Positions 25,773 through 33,993 of a DNA stretch of 64,000 nt are shown piece by piece. Origin of the DNA: Chryseobacterium sp. FH1 (lineage in GTDB: Bacteria; Bacteroidota; Bacteroidia; Flavobacteriales; Weeksellaceae); NCBI RefSeq assembly GCF_000735135.1, contig NZ_JPLZ01000007.1:62001-126000 (forward strand). Direction: 5' to 3'. The notes beneath the pieces were generated by a model. The model had not been told where the DNA came from. It searched no databases and saw nothing but the letters and a program-made list of their open reading frames with translations. Every line of letters starts with the position of its first letter. Within the stretch, counting starts at the first letter, position 1. A program made the translations under genes and the position numbers.

Positions 25773-26819
25773 TTAATGTATCATCAGGAAACTTATGATT
25801 GCTAATCCTATTATTAAAAAGTTAAAAGCAAAAAAGTTAAACCATAGCGTTAAGAAACCAATGAGTAAGCTTATTCTTTTTTGAGTTTTATAAACCCGTT
25901 TGTGGGCAATGAAAAAGTAGATAACGTCATAAGTAAAAATACAGAAAATACCTATGTATAATAGCTTATTAATAATTGGGACGCTGGAGTGGTCTGCAAC
26001 TTTATATAATAGTAATGAAAATAATAAAGACAGCAAAAGAAATGAAAAGTAATGTAATGTGAAAATACCATGGTCAAAATACCACCATCTCTTTTTGTTA
26101 TGAAACAGCCATAATATAAAGGCGAAAATCGGGAGGTAAATGAAAAGTGCTTTTGGAAGATTATGGACTGTTGTCTCTATAAATCCTGTTAAGATTTCAC
26201 TCTTTTTGTAGCCTTTTTTCTGTAATTCAGTTAGTTTGTCGTGTATTGGCCTATTAATAAAATTTTGATCAGAAATGGTGATTTCATCCTCTTCTAGTTT
26301 TTTGTCCATATCGAACGTCTGTTCAATTTCGTCGATTTTTGAAGAGTCTGCAAGAATAGGAGTGTACTTGGCAATAATTATGCTGTCTTCTTTCGTCCAC
26401 TTTTCTTTGGCCTTAGCATCGTTAAGCGCTTTTTGTATTTCGGAGATTTTGTCCTTTTGAGAAAATAATTTTGATTTCCCCTTTCCTTCAAAATTGATAT
26501 TGAAAGGCGGAAATATAGCGAACAGGAAAAATGTAACGAAACTTACAAAAATATAAAGCTTCACAGGAGGGACAAAAGTTTGTCGCTTTCCTTCAAGATA
26601 AGTGCTCGTAAGTTTCCCTGGTTTGAAGAACAGATTTTTCAAAGTTCCCCAGAATTGTCCGTCGTAATGTGTGAAGTCTTCTACAAAATGAGTGAATAGA
26701 TAATGAAAAGGCTGTCTGGTCTGGATATTTTGCTGTCCACAATTAGGGCAGTATTTTTCTTCAACCAGATGTCCGCAATTCAGGCAGTCTTTTTCTTCTC
26801 TCAGTTTTCCGTGGCTCAT
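25773..26819 (-). CDS. DUF3667 family membrane protein with N-terminal zinc ribbon
   Basis: 348 residues from ATG 26819. The N-terminus 'CLNCGHLVEEKYCPNCGQQ' is a four-cysteine zinc ribbon, followed by 'TRQPFHYLFTHFVEDFTHYD', 'TLKNLFFKPGKLTSTYLEGK' and 'FVPPVKLYIFVSFVTFFLF', the conserved DUF3667 blocks. About five membrane segments lie at 88-105 and in the C-terminal half; an acidic linker (about 120-190) separates them. The frame extends to a TTG at 26837, but the TATTTTTG promoter box covers that codon, so ATG 26819 is preferred. Function unknown. Confidence 0.88.
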   Translation of the reverse strand: MSHGKLREEKDCLNCGHLVEEKYCPNCGQQNIQTRQPFHYLFTHFVEDFTHYDGQFWGTLKNLFFKPGKLTSTYLEGKRQTFVPPVKLYIFVSFVTFFLFAIFPPFNINFEGKGKSKLFSQKDKISEIQKALNDAKAKEKWTKEDSIIIAKYTPILADSSKIDEIEQTFDMDKKLEEDEITISDQNFINRPIHDKLTELQKKGYKKSEILTGFIETTVHNLPKALFIYLPIFAFILWLFHNKKRWWYFDHGIFTLHYFSFLLLSLLFSLLLYKVADHSSVPIINKLLYIGIFCIFTYDVIYFFIAHKRVYKTQKRISLLIGFLTLWFNFFAFNFLIIGLAIISFLMIH

Positions 26820-26834
26820 TTTTAGAATTTTCAC

Positions 26835-26842
26835 CAAAAATA
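26835..26842 (-). promoter_or_regulatory. TAnnTTTG promoter box for the DUF3667 gene
   Basis: CAAAAATA on plus (TATTTTTG on minus), 16 bases upstream of ATG 26819. Confidence 0.55.
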
Positions 26843-26981
26843 TAAAAAAGCACTCTTATATAATAGCCTTCATATTAATTAATTTTAAAGACTTCAGAAT
26901 AAATCTGAATCAATAACTCATTAATTATTAGAAATTTAAAATCTTTTTTGCGGATTAATTTTTCAGGCGAAAAAATTTTGC

Positions 26982-26989
26982 TACCTTTG
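26982..26989 (+). promoter_or_regulatory. TAnnTTTG promoter box for rplM-rpsI
   Basis: TACCTTTG followed by CACACC, 45 bases upstream of the rplM start. The downstream leader contains a small hairpin (ATCGT-AA-ACGAT, 27018-27029) and a six-codon ORF (ATG 27010 to TAA 27030). Confidence 0.7.
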
Positions 26990-27033
26990 CACACCCGTAA
27001 GGGAAAATTATGTTTAATCGTAAACGATAAATT

Positions 27034-27489
27034 GTGAATACATTAAGTTACAAAACAGTATCGGCAAACAAGGCTACAGCAAATAAAGAATGGGTTGTTG
27101 TAGACGCTGCTGGGCAACCGTTGGGAAGATTAGCTTCTACCGTTGCAAAGATTTTGAGAGGTAAGCACAAAACGAACTTCACACCTCACGCAGATTGCGG
27201 AGACAATGTGATCGTTTTGAACGCTGGGAAAGTTACACTTTCCGGAAACAAGTGGGCAGATAAAACTTACATCTGGCATACAGGATATCCTGGTGGTCAG
27301 AAGTTTATGACTGCAGACGAGCTTAAGAAAAAAGACGAACTGAAAGTTTTGGAAAGATCTATCAAAGGGATGCTTCCTAAAAACAGACTAGGTTCTGCTT
27401 TGTTCAAAAACCTTTATTTATATGAAGGAACAGAACACAAACATGAAGCTCAGCAGCCTAAAGTAATCAATGTTAACGAATTCAAATAA
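27034..27489 (+). CDS. rplM: 50S ribosomal protein L13
   Basis: 151 residues from GTG 27034. 'WVVVDAAGQPLGRLASTVAKILRGKHK' (20-46), 'NVIVLNAGKV', 'GYPGG' and 'GMLPKNRLG' are canonical L13 blocks. There is no in-frame ATG near the start and the N-terminus 'MNTLSYKTVSANK' matches the family, so GTG is used. It is followed by rpsI after 5 bases. Confidence 0.97.
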   Translation: MNTLSYKTVSANKATANKEWVVVDAAGQPLGRLASTVAKILRGKHKTNFTPHADCGDNVIVLNAGKVTLSGNKWADKTYIWHTGYPGGQKFMTADELKKKDELKVLERSIKGMLPKNRLGSALFKNLYLYEGTEHKHEAQQPKVINVNEFK

Positions 27490-27494
27490 TTAAT

Positions 27495-27881
27495 ATGTCT
27501 ACAGTACACAAAATCGGAAGAAGAAAAACTTCTGTTGCAAGAGTTTTTGTTAAGCCAGGAACTGGCGTTATTAGCATAAACGGTAAAGATGCTAAAACTT
27601 ATTTCTGTACGGATGTTTTGGTTTATAAAGTGAATCAGCCATTTTTGTTGACAGAAACTGTTGATCAATATGATCTTAAAGTGAATGTTTTCGGAGGAGG
27701 GATTACTGGACAAGCTGAAGCTATCAGACTAGGAGTTTCTAGAGCATTATGCGCGATCAATGAGGAATATCGTTTGGTTCTTAAGCCACACGGATTGCTT
27801 ACAAGAGATGCAAGAATGGTTGAGAGAAAGAAATTCGGTCAGAAAAAAGCAAGAAAGAGATTCCAGTTCTCAAAACGTTAA
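27495..27881 (+). CDS. rpsI: 30S ribosomal protein S9
   Basis: 128 residues. 'KIGRRKTSVARVFVKPGTG' at the N-terminus, 'VFGGGITGQAEAIRLGVSRAL', and the basic C-terminal tail 'RKKFGQKKARKRFQFSKR' that reaches the P-site are all standard S9 features. Confidence 0.98.
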   Translation: MSTVHKIGRRKTSVARVFVKPGTGVISINGKDAKTYFCTDVLVYKVNQPFLLTETVDQYDLKVNVFGGGITGQAEAIRLGVSRALCAINEEYRLVLKPHGLLTRDARMVERKKFGQKKARKRFQFSKR

Positions 27882-28088
27882 GATTTGCTGTTGGCGAATG
27901 GCTATTAGCTATTGGCTGCAGAATTTTTTTAAAATTAAATTTCAGTTAATCTCGGCGAAAAGCCAATTGCTATAAGCAAAAAGCCAAACGCCTATTGCCC
28001 GTTACGTTTAGCATCCAAACTTTACTCCCATCTAAAGTAAAGTTGATTGCGGAAAAGCGGAAAGTAAACTAACAAAAAACAAGAAAAC
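27882..28088. repeat. Spacer between rpsI and rpsB with GCTATTAGCTATTGGC-type repeat (R6)
   Basis: 'GGCGAATGGCTATTAGCTAT' and the inverse-like 'AAGCCAATTGCTATAAGCAA' followed by 'AAAAGCCAAACGCCTATTGC' form a loose inverted repeat; then 'AACTTTACTCCCATCTAAAG' and 'TAAAGTTG' precede rpsB. Related words occur at 29138-29172 and 45350-45388. Confidence 0.6.
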
Positions 28089-28850
28089 ATGGCAAAAGCA
28101 AATGTAAAAGACCTTTTAGAGGCTGGCGTACACTTCGGTCACATGACTAGAAAGTGGAATCCAAATATGGCTCCATACATTTTCATGGAGAAAAACGGTA
28201 TTCACATCGTAGATTTACATAAAACAGCTGTTAAATTGGACGAGGCTTGCGTAGCTTTGGAAAAATTAACTTCTGCAGGTAAAAAAGTTCTTTTCGTAGC
28301 AACTAAAAAGCAAGCGAAAGAAGTAGTAGCAAAACACGCTGCTGAACTTAACATGCCTTATATTACAGAAAGATGGCCAGGTGGTATGCTTACAAACTTT
28401 GTAACTATCAGAAAAGCTGTGAAGAAAATGAACTCTATCGATAAAATGAAGAAAGACGGTACTTTCGAAACTTTATCCAAAAAAGAAAGACTTCAAGTTG
28501 ATCGTCAAAGAGCAAATCTTGAGAAAAACTTAGGTTCTATCTCAGACATGGTTCGTCTTCCTTCAGCTATTTTCGTAGTTGACATTATGAGAGAGCACAT
28601 CGCAGTGACTGAAGCTAAAAAATTGGGTATCCCGGTTTTCGGTATCGTAGATACTAACTCAGATCCAAGAAAAGTGGATTTCGTGATCCCAGGAAATGAT
28701 GATGCTTCAAAATCTATTGATATGTTGTTGAGCGTAGTTTCAGAATCTATCAAAGAAGGTTTATCTCAAAGAAAAGCAGACAAAGAAAAATCTAAAGAAG
28801 AAGGCGAAAAAGTTTCTGCAGACGCAGATGCTGATTTCGATGCTGAATAA
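28089..28850 (+). CDS. rpsB: 30S ribosomal protein S2
   Basis: 253 residues. 'LLEAGVHFGHMTRKWNPNMAPYIF' (9-32), 'VLFVATKKQAKEVV', 'ITERWPGGMLTNF', 'LPSAIFVVDIMREHIAVTEAKKLGIPVFG' (in two blocks) and 'DTNSDP' are diagnostic. An acidic tail (about 230-253) ends the protein. A terminator follows directly and no tsf gene is present, although rpsB and tsf are usually adjacent. Confidence 0.98.
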   Translation: MAKANVKDLLEAGVHFGHMTRKWNPNMAPYIFMEKNGIHIVDLHKTAVKLDEACVALEKLTSAGKKVLFVATKKQAKEVVAKHAAELNMPYITERWPGGMLTNFVTIRKAVKKMNSIDKMKKDGTFETLSKKERLQVDRQRANLEKNLGSISDMVRLPSAIFVVDIMREHIAVTEAKKLGIPVFGIVDTNSDPRKVDFVIPGNDDASKSIDMLLSVVSESIKEGLSQRKADKEKSKEEGEKVSADADADFDAE

Positions 28851-28873
28851 TCGAAGGATTTATCTAAAAATAG

Positions 28874-28909
28874 AAAAGCGGTTTCAAACATTTGAGACCG
28901 CTTTTTTTT
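28874..28909 (+). terminator. Terminator after rpsB
   Basis: AAAAGCGGTTTCAAA / TTTGAGACCGCTTTT arms with a 2-base loop and eight Ts. Confidence 0.9.
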
Positions 28910-28928
28910 GTTGTTGTATTCTAATTAT

Positions 28929-29041
28929 TTGGGCGCCTTTATCCGCCTTCCGCTCCCAATCTTTTTTGCAGACGATTTTAGTTTCAATAGAACTTGAGTA
29001 CACGCAAAAAAGGATTTCCGCTCAAGTCGGGGCGCAGATGC
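28929..29041. repeat. Dispersed intergenic repeat R2, copy 1
   Basis: The element runs from 'TTTGGGCGCCTTTATCCGCC' through 'CTCCCAATCTTTTTTGC', about 40 bases, then 'GCAAAAAAGGATTTCCGCTC' to 'AAGTCGGGGCGC'. It is closely matched at 50775-50890 and more distantly at 46636-46734 in the opposite orientation. Confidence 0.85.
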
Positions 29042-29080
29042 AATGTAATATCAACATTTGTCAATCAATACAAATAAAAA

Positions 29081-29114
29081 AAACCTTTCAAAGTTTCAAA
29101 CTCTGAAAGGTTTA
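29081..29114. terminator. AAACCTTTCA...TGAAAGGTTT hairpin (family R5)
   Basis: AAACCTTTCAAAGTTT / AAACTCTGAAAGGTTT with one mismatch. The same hairpin, perfect, is at 49506-49538. It lies between the plus-strand rpsB and minus-strand accA and probably ends transcription in both directions. Confidence 0.75.
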
Positions 29115-29173
29115 TACTTATTAGGTTTAAAAGTCTTAAGCCAAAAGCTAAAAGCAAATTGCCAACAGCCAGA

Positions 29174-30130
29174 TTACCCTTTGAATTCTCCCATCGCAAT
29201 GAATTTCTCCTGACGGTCGTTCACTAATTTCTCAGAAGCTTGCTTAGACAACGTTTTAATGTCTTTTAAAAGAACTTTCTTCACATTCTCAAACGTAGTC
29301 GCAGAATCATAATGTGCGCCTCCTAAAGGCTCTGGAATAATGCCGTCGATCAATTCCTGTTTCAGCATATCTTCTGCTGTCAGTTTCATTGTCGTTGCTG
29401 CCGTTTCTTTATATTCCCAGCTTCTCCAAAGGATCGCAGAACAGTTTTCCGGAGAGATCACAGAGTACCAAGTGTTTTCCATCATGTAGACCTTGTTTCC
29501 AACGCCAATTCCCAATGCGCCACCACTAGCACCTTCACCGATGATGATGGTGATGATTGGCACTTTTAGAGAACACATTTCGAAGATGTTTCTGGCAATC
29601 GCTTCACCTTGTCCGCGTTCTTCTGCTTCCAATCCAGGATAAGCGCCCGGCGTATCGATCAAAGTCACTACAGGAATGTTGAATTTCTCTGCCAACTTCA
29701 TCAAACGTAAAGCCTTTCTGTAACCTTCAGGATTCGACATTCCGAAACGTCTGTGCTGGCGTTCTTTGGTCGTTCTACCTTTCTGAGTTCCGATCAACAT
29801 TACCGTATTTCCGCTGATACTGGCAATTCCGCCGATCATCGCAGGATCATCACCGAAGTTTCTGTCACCGTGCAGTTCCACAAAACTTCCTTCGTCTGCC
29901 AAACCGTTGATGTAATCAAGCGTATAAGGTCTGTCCGGATGTCTCGATAGCTGAACTCTCTGCCAAGGCGTCAGATTTTCGTATATTTTTTTCTTCGTTT
30001 CTTCTATTTTGGTTTTGATCTTTTTGCAGGATTCATCCACATCAATGCCGCTTTCTGTACCCAATTGCACACATTTTTCGTACTGATCTATCAATTCCTT
30101 TACAGGTTGTTCAAATTCTAAATATTCCAT
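29174..30130 (-). CDS. accA: Acetyl-CoA carboxylase carboxyltransferase subunit alpha
   Basis: 318 residues, normal for AccA. '[16 protein letters not shown]' at the start, '[20 protein letters not shown]' (about 57-76), '[21 protein letters not shown]' (about 82-101), '[20 protein letters not shown]' (about 157-176) and '[19 protein letters not shown]' are canonical. It transfers the carboxyl group from biotin to acetyl-CoA. Partner genes accB and accC are 13 kb away on the same strand; accD is not in the window. Confidence 0.97.
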   Translation of the reverse strand: MEYLEFEQPVKELIDQYEKCVQLGTESGIDVDESCKKIKTKIEETKKKIYENLTPWQRVQLSRHPDRPYTLDYINGLADEGSFVELHGDRNFGDDPAMIGGIASISGNTVMLIGTQKGRTTKERQHRRFGMSNPEGYRKALRLMKLAEKFNIPVVTLIDTPGAYPGLEAEERGQGEAIARNIFEMCSLKVPIITIIIGEGASGGALGIGVGNKVYMMENTWYSVISPENCSAILWRSWEYKETAATTMKLTAEDMLKQELIDGIIPEPLGGAHYDSATTFENVKKVLLKDIKTLSKQASEKLVNDRQEKFIAMGEFKG

Positions 30131-30151
30131 GTTTTGTTTGGATTAAACCCT

Positions 30152-30159
30152 CAAAAATA
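30152..30159 (-). promoter_or_regulatory. TAnnTTTG promoter box for accA
   Basis: CAAAAATA on plus (TATTTTTG on minus), 22 bases upstream of the accA ATG. Confidence 0.55.
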
Positions 30160-30196
30160 ATGTTTTTTTTTGAATTGGTTTTTAATATTAGTAAAA

Positions 30197-30220
30197 GTCT
30201 TCGAGAACCTCAGACTGACA
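30197..30220. repeat. Half copy of repeat R1
   Basis: 'GTCTTCGAGAACCTCAGACT' plus 'GACA' matches the left arm of the copy at 17829; no right arm is present. Confidence 0.7.
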
Positions 30221-30268
30221 AAGTGAAAATCATAATTGTCCTTCTAAAGTTGCCACATATTCTGATAA

Positions 30269-31777
30269 TTAATTTGAGCTAATTGCTTTTTCTATTCTTT
30301 TTAAAGTTTCTTCTTTGCCAATAATGTTCATAATGTCTGGAACATCAGGACCTTTCAGTTCTCCGACTAGAGCCAATCGAAGTGGCATCATCACTTTTCC
30401 CATTCCCAAAGAATGCTCTTCTGCAAAATGATGGATGGCTTCCTTGAGAGTTTCGGATTCAAAGTTTTCAGTCTCGAGTTTTGCAGAAAAGTCTTTTAGA
30501 ATGGCAGAAGTCGTATCATTCCAAGCTTTCTTCAATGCTTTTTCGTCGTAAGAAGTTGGCGCCTCGAAAAAGAATTTTCCATCGTTGTAAATATCAACTA
30601 CGAAAGTCGATCTTTCTTTCATCAATGAAACGATTTTCAATAATTTGTCATCAGAAAGATCAAAAGCTTTTACTTCTTCAACCTCTTTTAATAATTCTAA
30701 AACCTCTTCATTTGATTTGGTCTTCAAATATTCCTGATTGAACCATTTTGCTTTCTGCGGATCGAATCTTGCGCCCGCTTTATGAACTTTATGAAGGTCA
30801 AATTCCGCGATCATTTCGTCCATAGAAACAATTTCTATGTCATTTGCTGGTGTCCAACCAAGTAGCGCAGTCATATTAATGAAAGCTTCCGGGAAATAAC
30901 CAGATTCTTTGTAGCCTTTCCAAATCTCATCACTTTCAGGATCTTTGAAATTCATTGGGAAAACCGGAAAACCGAATTTTGCACCGTCTCTTTTGCTCAA
31001 TTTTCCTTTGCCTTCTGGTTTTAGAATCAATGATAAGTGGGCGAACTCAGGCGCTTCCCAATTCATCGCTTCATACAACAAAACATGCAAAGGCATAGAT
31101 GGCAACCATTCTTCACCACGGATCACGTGAGAGATTTTCATCTCGAAATCATCAACCACATTAGCGAAATGGTAAGTTGGCATTCCGTCATTTTTGATCA
31201 AAACCTTGTCGTCCAAAGTATTGGTGTTCACAGAAAAATTCCCTCTGATGATGTCTTGAAGATTCAAAGTTCTGTCAACCGGCATTTTGAAACGAACCAC
31301 ATACGGAACGTTCGCATCCAATAATTTCTGAACTTCGTCCTGAGAAAGAGAAATGCTGTTTCTCAATTGCTGTCTCGTCTGATGATTATAAGCGAAAACA
31401 TCACCTTTAGCTTCGAAGTCTTTTCTTATTGCATCCAATTCTTCCGGCGTGTCAAAAGCCAAGTATGCGTAATCTGTTTTCAGGATTTGCGCTTTATATC
31501 TGTCGTAGATGTCTCTTCTTTCAGATTGCCTGTAAGGTGCATACGGTCCGCCAACTCTTGGGCTTTCGTCAGGGATGATTCCGCACCATTCCAAAGAATT
31601 CATGATGTAATCCTCTGCACCTTCCACATATCTTGCGGTATCTGTATCTTCGATTCTGAGAACAAATTCTCCGCCTTGATTCTTAGCGAAAAGATAATCA
31701 TACAAAGCGGTTCTTACGCCTCCGAGATGTAAAGCGCCTGTCGGGCTGGGTGCAAATCGCACTCTTACTTTTTCCAT
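30269..31777 (-). CDS. gltX: Glutamate--tRNA ligase
   Basis: 502 residues. Class I motif 'RFAPSPTGALHLGGVRTALY' (7-26, HLGG as the HIGH variant), 'LRIEDTDTARYVEGAEDYI', 'GEEWLPSMPLHVLLYEA', and KMSKS-type 'GKLSKRDGAKFG' near residue 260. The C-terminal anticodon-binding helical domain ends 'GKEETLKRIEKAI'. It charges tRNA-Glu; whether it also charges tRNA-Gln depends on gatCAB or glnS, not visible here. The upstream promoter region is part of the glf/cupin duplicated unit. Confidence 0.97.
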   Translation of the reverse strand: MEKVRVRFAPSPTGALHLGGVRTALYDYLFAKNQGGEFVLRIEDTDTARYVEGAEDYIMNSLEWCGIIPDESPRVGGPYAPYRQSERRDIYDRYKAQILKTDYAYLAFDTPEELDAIRKDFEAKGDVFAYNHQTRQQLRNSISLSQDEVQKLLDANVPYVVRFKMPVDRTLNLQDIIRGNFSVNTNTLDDKVLIKNDGMPTYHFANVVDDFEMKISHVIRGEEWLPSMPLHVLLYEAMNWEAPEFAHLSLILKPEGKGKLSKRDGAKFGFPVFPMNFKDPESDEIWKGYKESGYFPEAFINMTALLGWTPANDIEIVSMDEMIAEFDLHKVHKAGARFDPQKAKWFNQEYLKTKSNEEVLELLKEVEEVKAFDLSDDKLLKIVSLMKERSTFVVDIYNDGKFFFEAPTSYDEKALKKAWNDTTSAILKDFSAKLETENFESETLKEAIHHFAEEHSLGMGKVMMPLRLALVGELKGPDVPDIMNIIGKEETLKRIEKAISSN

Positions 31778-31827
31778 AATTATTATTGATTTTTAAAAGT
31801 CATTGGAATGACTAAAAAATGGTGGTG

Positions 31828-31835
31828 CAAAATTA
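31828..31835 (-). promoter_or_regulatory. TAnnTTTG promoter box for gltX
   Basis: CAAAATTA on plus (TAATTTTG on minus), 51 bases upstream of gltX. The same sequence is repeated at 33521-33528 at the start of the second duplicated unit, where there is no gltX to drive. Confidence 0.6.
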
Positions 31836-31863
31836 AGAAATTCTGAGCGTTTTGCCTTTTGTA

Positions 31864-31895
31864 TTTGGTTAATCTTTTCCGAAATAGTACATTTG
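31864..31895 (+). promoter_or_regulatory. Bacteroidota-type promoter for the cupin gene
   Basis: TTTG (31864-31867), a 20-base spacer and TACATTTG (31888-31895). The ATG is 19 bases further at 31914; a TTG at 31893 lies inside the box and is not the start. Copied at 33557-33588 before the dead cupin. Confidence 0.75.
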
Positions 31896-31913
31896 TTCAT
31901 TAAAATAGAAGTT

Positions 31914-32264
31914 ATGTTAGAAATTGGTGAAAGACCTTGGGGAACTTATTTTGTTTTGGCAGATGAACCACATTACAAGCTGAAACGAATCGTTGTGAAT
32001 CCAGGAGCAAAATTATCATATCAGTTTCATCACCACCGTCAGGAATTCTGGACAATCATTGAAGGTAATGCGGTTGTGATTTTGGATGAAAAAGAAATCC
32101 ATCTTTCTTATGGGAACAGTATTTTTATCCCACTAGGAGCCAAGCATAGAATTATGAATCTTACCGACAAACCAGTCGTCTTGATAGAAGTACAGACGGG
32201 AACGTACTTTGGTGAAGATGATATTATAAGGTTGGAGGATGAGTATAATAGGAATAATTTATAG
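31914..32264 (+). CDS. Stand-alone ManC-type cupin (mannose-6-phosphate isomerase type II C-terminal domain)
   Basis: 116 residues from ATG 31914. The sequence is a single cupin: 'ERPWGTYFVLADEPHYKLKR' (5-24), 'PGAKLSYQFHHHRQEFWTII' with the metal-binding His cluster, 'SIFIPLGAKHRIMN' and 'VLIEVQTGTYFGEDDIIRLED'. This equals the C-terminal third of bifunctional mannose-1-phosphate guanylyltransferase/isomerase, without the nucleotidyltransferase part. It could be a sugar-phosphate isomerase of the adjacent glycan locus. It converges on glf across a hairpin. Confidence 0.85.
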   Translation: MLEIGERPWGTYFVLADEPHYKLKRIVVNPGAKLSYQFHHHRQEFWTIIEGNAVVILDEKEIHLSYGNSIFIPLGAKHRIMNLTDKPVVLIEVQTGTYFGEDDIIRLEDEYNRNNL

Positions 32265-32300
32265 TCATACTCATTTTTCGAAATTAGTATATGTGATAAT

Positions 32301-32335
32301 AAAACGAGCCATAAGGAAACTTATGGCTCGTTTTT
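32301..32335. terminator. Bidirectional terminator between cupin and glf (unit A)
   Basis: AAAACGAGCCATAAG-GAAA-CTTATGGCTCGTTTTT: a perfect stem with a GAAA (GNRA-type) loop, A-rich on one side and T-rich on the other, between convergent genes. Confidence 0.92.
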
Positions 32336-32354
32336 CTGAAAATAAATCTAATTA

Positions 32355-33461
32355 TTATGCTTCGTTTTGAAACTCTTTTTTTGACATAGTCAGCGCAGAG
32401 GCTATTACCTGATGCATATCATAATATCTGTACTCTGCTAATCTTCCTCCGAAAATGACATTCTTTTCGCCAGCTACCAATTTTTTATATTGGGAAAGTT
32501 TCTCCATGTTTTTATCGTCATTGATAGGATAATATGCTTCTTTATCCACATCCCATTCCTGAGAATATTCTTTCGTGATAACAGTTTTTGGTTGTGTTCC
32601 AAATTCAAAATGCTTGTGCTCGATGATTCTTGTATAGGGAACTTCCTTTGATGTGAAGCTCATCACGCAGACTCCTTGATAGTTTTCAACGGGTAAAGTT
32701 TCGTGTTCGAAATATAAACTTCTGTATTCCAATTTACCATATTGATAATCAAAATAGGCATCTATCGGACCTGTGTAAACTATCTTTTCAAAATTGTCAT
32801 TTTCTTTTATAAATTCAAAAAAATCTGTGTTTAGTTGTACGTCAATCCCTTCTAGAAGTCCGTCGATTAACTTGTTGTAGCCTCCGACAGGAATCCCCTG
32901 ATAGTTGTCGTTGAAATAATTGTTATCATAGGTAAAACGAACAGGAAGTCTTTTGATGATGAAATTCGGCAAATCTCTCGGATGTCTGTCCCATTGTTTT
33001 TGTACATACTCTTTGATGAGTTTCTCATAAATATCTACACCAACAAGAGATAATGCTGTCTCCTCAAGATTTTTTGGATTTTTAATATCCAGATCTTTGA
33101 TTTGTTCTTGGATTTTAGCCTTTGCTTCTTCTGGTGTTTTTACTTTCCACATTTGGTAGAAAGTATTCATATTAAAAGGAAGATTGTACAAGTCTCCTTT
33201 GTAGTTTGCTATTGGCGACAGAATAAAAGGGTGAAAACTTACGAATTGATTGACATAGTCCCAAATGCCTTTGTCGTTGGTATGGAAAATATGTGAGCCG
33301 TATTTATGAACATTTATGCCTTCGATATTTTCGCAGTAAACATTGCCGCCAACATGGTCTCTTTTGTCTATGACCAAGCATTTTTTTCCTTTTTTCTTGG
33401 CCTCATGTGCGAATACACTTCCGAATAATCCAGAGCCAACAATTAAATAATCATATTTCAT
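32355..33461 (-). CDS. glf: UDP-galactopyranose mutase
   Basis: 368 residues, full length. FAD-binding 'YLIVGSGLFGSVFAHE' (5-20), 'IDKRDHVGGNVY' (30-41), 'INVHKYGSHIFHTND' (49-63), '[20 protein letters not shown]' and 'VYTGPIDAYFDY' are Glf hallmarks; the C-terminus has 'GRLAEYRYYDMHQVI'. It converts UDP-Galp to UDP-Galf for galactofuranose in LPS or capsule. This is the intact one of two copies. It is separated from the upstream glycosyltransferase operon by the decayed unit B. Confidence 0.97.
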   Translation of the reverse strand: MKYDYLIVGSGLFGSVFAHEAKKKGKKCLVIDKRDHVGGNVYCENIEGINVHKYGSHIFHTNDKGIWDYVNQFVSFHPFILSPIANYKGDLYNLPFNMNTFYQMWKVKTPEEAKAKIQEQIKDLDIKNPKNLEETALSLVGVDIYEKLIKEYVQKQWDRHPRDLPNFIIKRLPVRFTYDNNYFNDNYQGIPVGGYNKLIDGLLEGIDVQLNTDFFEFIKENDNFEKIVYTGPIDAYFDYQYGKLEYRSLYFEHETLPVENYQGVCVMSFTSKEVPYTRIIEHKHFEFGTQPKTVITKEYSQEWDVDKEAYYPINDDKNMEKLSQYKKLVAGEKNVIFGGRLAEYRYYDMHQVIASALTMSKKEFQNEA

Positions 33462-33606
33462 AATAGATATTAGTTTTTAAATTGAATTTATCGGTTTTTA
33501 GTTTTTTTTAAAATGTGTTGCAAAATTAAGAAATTCTGAGCGTTTTGCCTTTTGAATTTGGTTAATCTTTTCCGAAATAGTACATTTGTTCATTAAAATA
33601 GGAGTT

Positions 33607-33957
33607 ATGTTAGAAATTGGCGAAAGACCTTCGGGGAACATATTTTGTGTTGGCAGATGAAGCTCATTATTAATTAAAAGGAATTGAGGTAAATCCGGGA
33701 CAGAAATTATCTTATCAGTTCCATTACAAAAGACAGGAACAAGGACAATCATCGAAGGTAATGCAACTATTGTTTTGGACGGCGAAGAGATTCCTTTGAC
33801 TTACGGGCAAAGCATTTTTATTCCACTTGGTGCAAAACATAGAATTATGAATCTTACCGACAAACCAGTCGTCTTGATAGAAGTACAGACGGGAACGTAC
33901 TTTGGTGAAGATGATATTATAAGGTTGGAGGATGAGTATAATAGGAATGATTTATAG
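33607..33957 (+). pseudogene. Decayed cupin (ManC-type), second copy
   Basis: The ATG and first codons 'MLEIGERP' are kept, but a base insertion after 33627 ('CCTTCGGGGAAC' versus 'CCTTGGGGAACT') shifts the frame to an early TGA, 'TATTAATTAAAAGG' adds a TAA, and the stretch after the His cluster has lost bases. From about 33775 the original frame is open again and the last 38 codons are almost identical to the intact copy. Confidence 0.9.
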
Positions 33958-33993
33958 TCATACTCATTTTTCGAAATTAGTATATGTGATAAT

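Larger units (their letters stand above)
31826..33518. repeat. Tandem duplication, unit A (cupin + glf, intact)
   Basis: It begins at 'TGCAAAATTAAGAAATTCTG' and contains gltX promoter DNA, the cupin gene, a hairpin terminator and glf. Unit B follows immediately, displaced by 1693 bases. Bases 32145-32450 match unit B with a single difference, while flanking parts of both genes differ at roughly one base in six by eye. Confidence 0.92.

Noticed and set aside
28828-29106. 92-codon plus-strand ORF after rpsB
   Set aside because: It starts inside rpsB in another frame and reads through a terminator and repeat R2; no family features.
33775-33957. Short 60-codon cupin ORF as an independent gene
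   Set aside because: It is the surviving 3' part of the frameshifted cupin pseudogene; the upstream half is present but broken.
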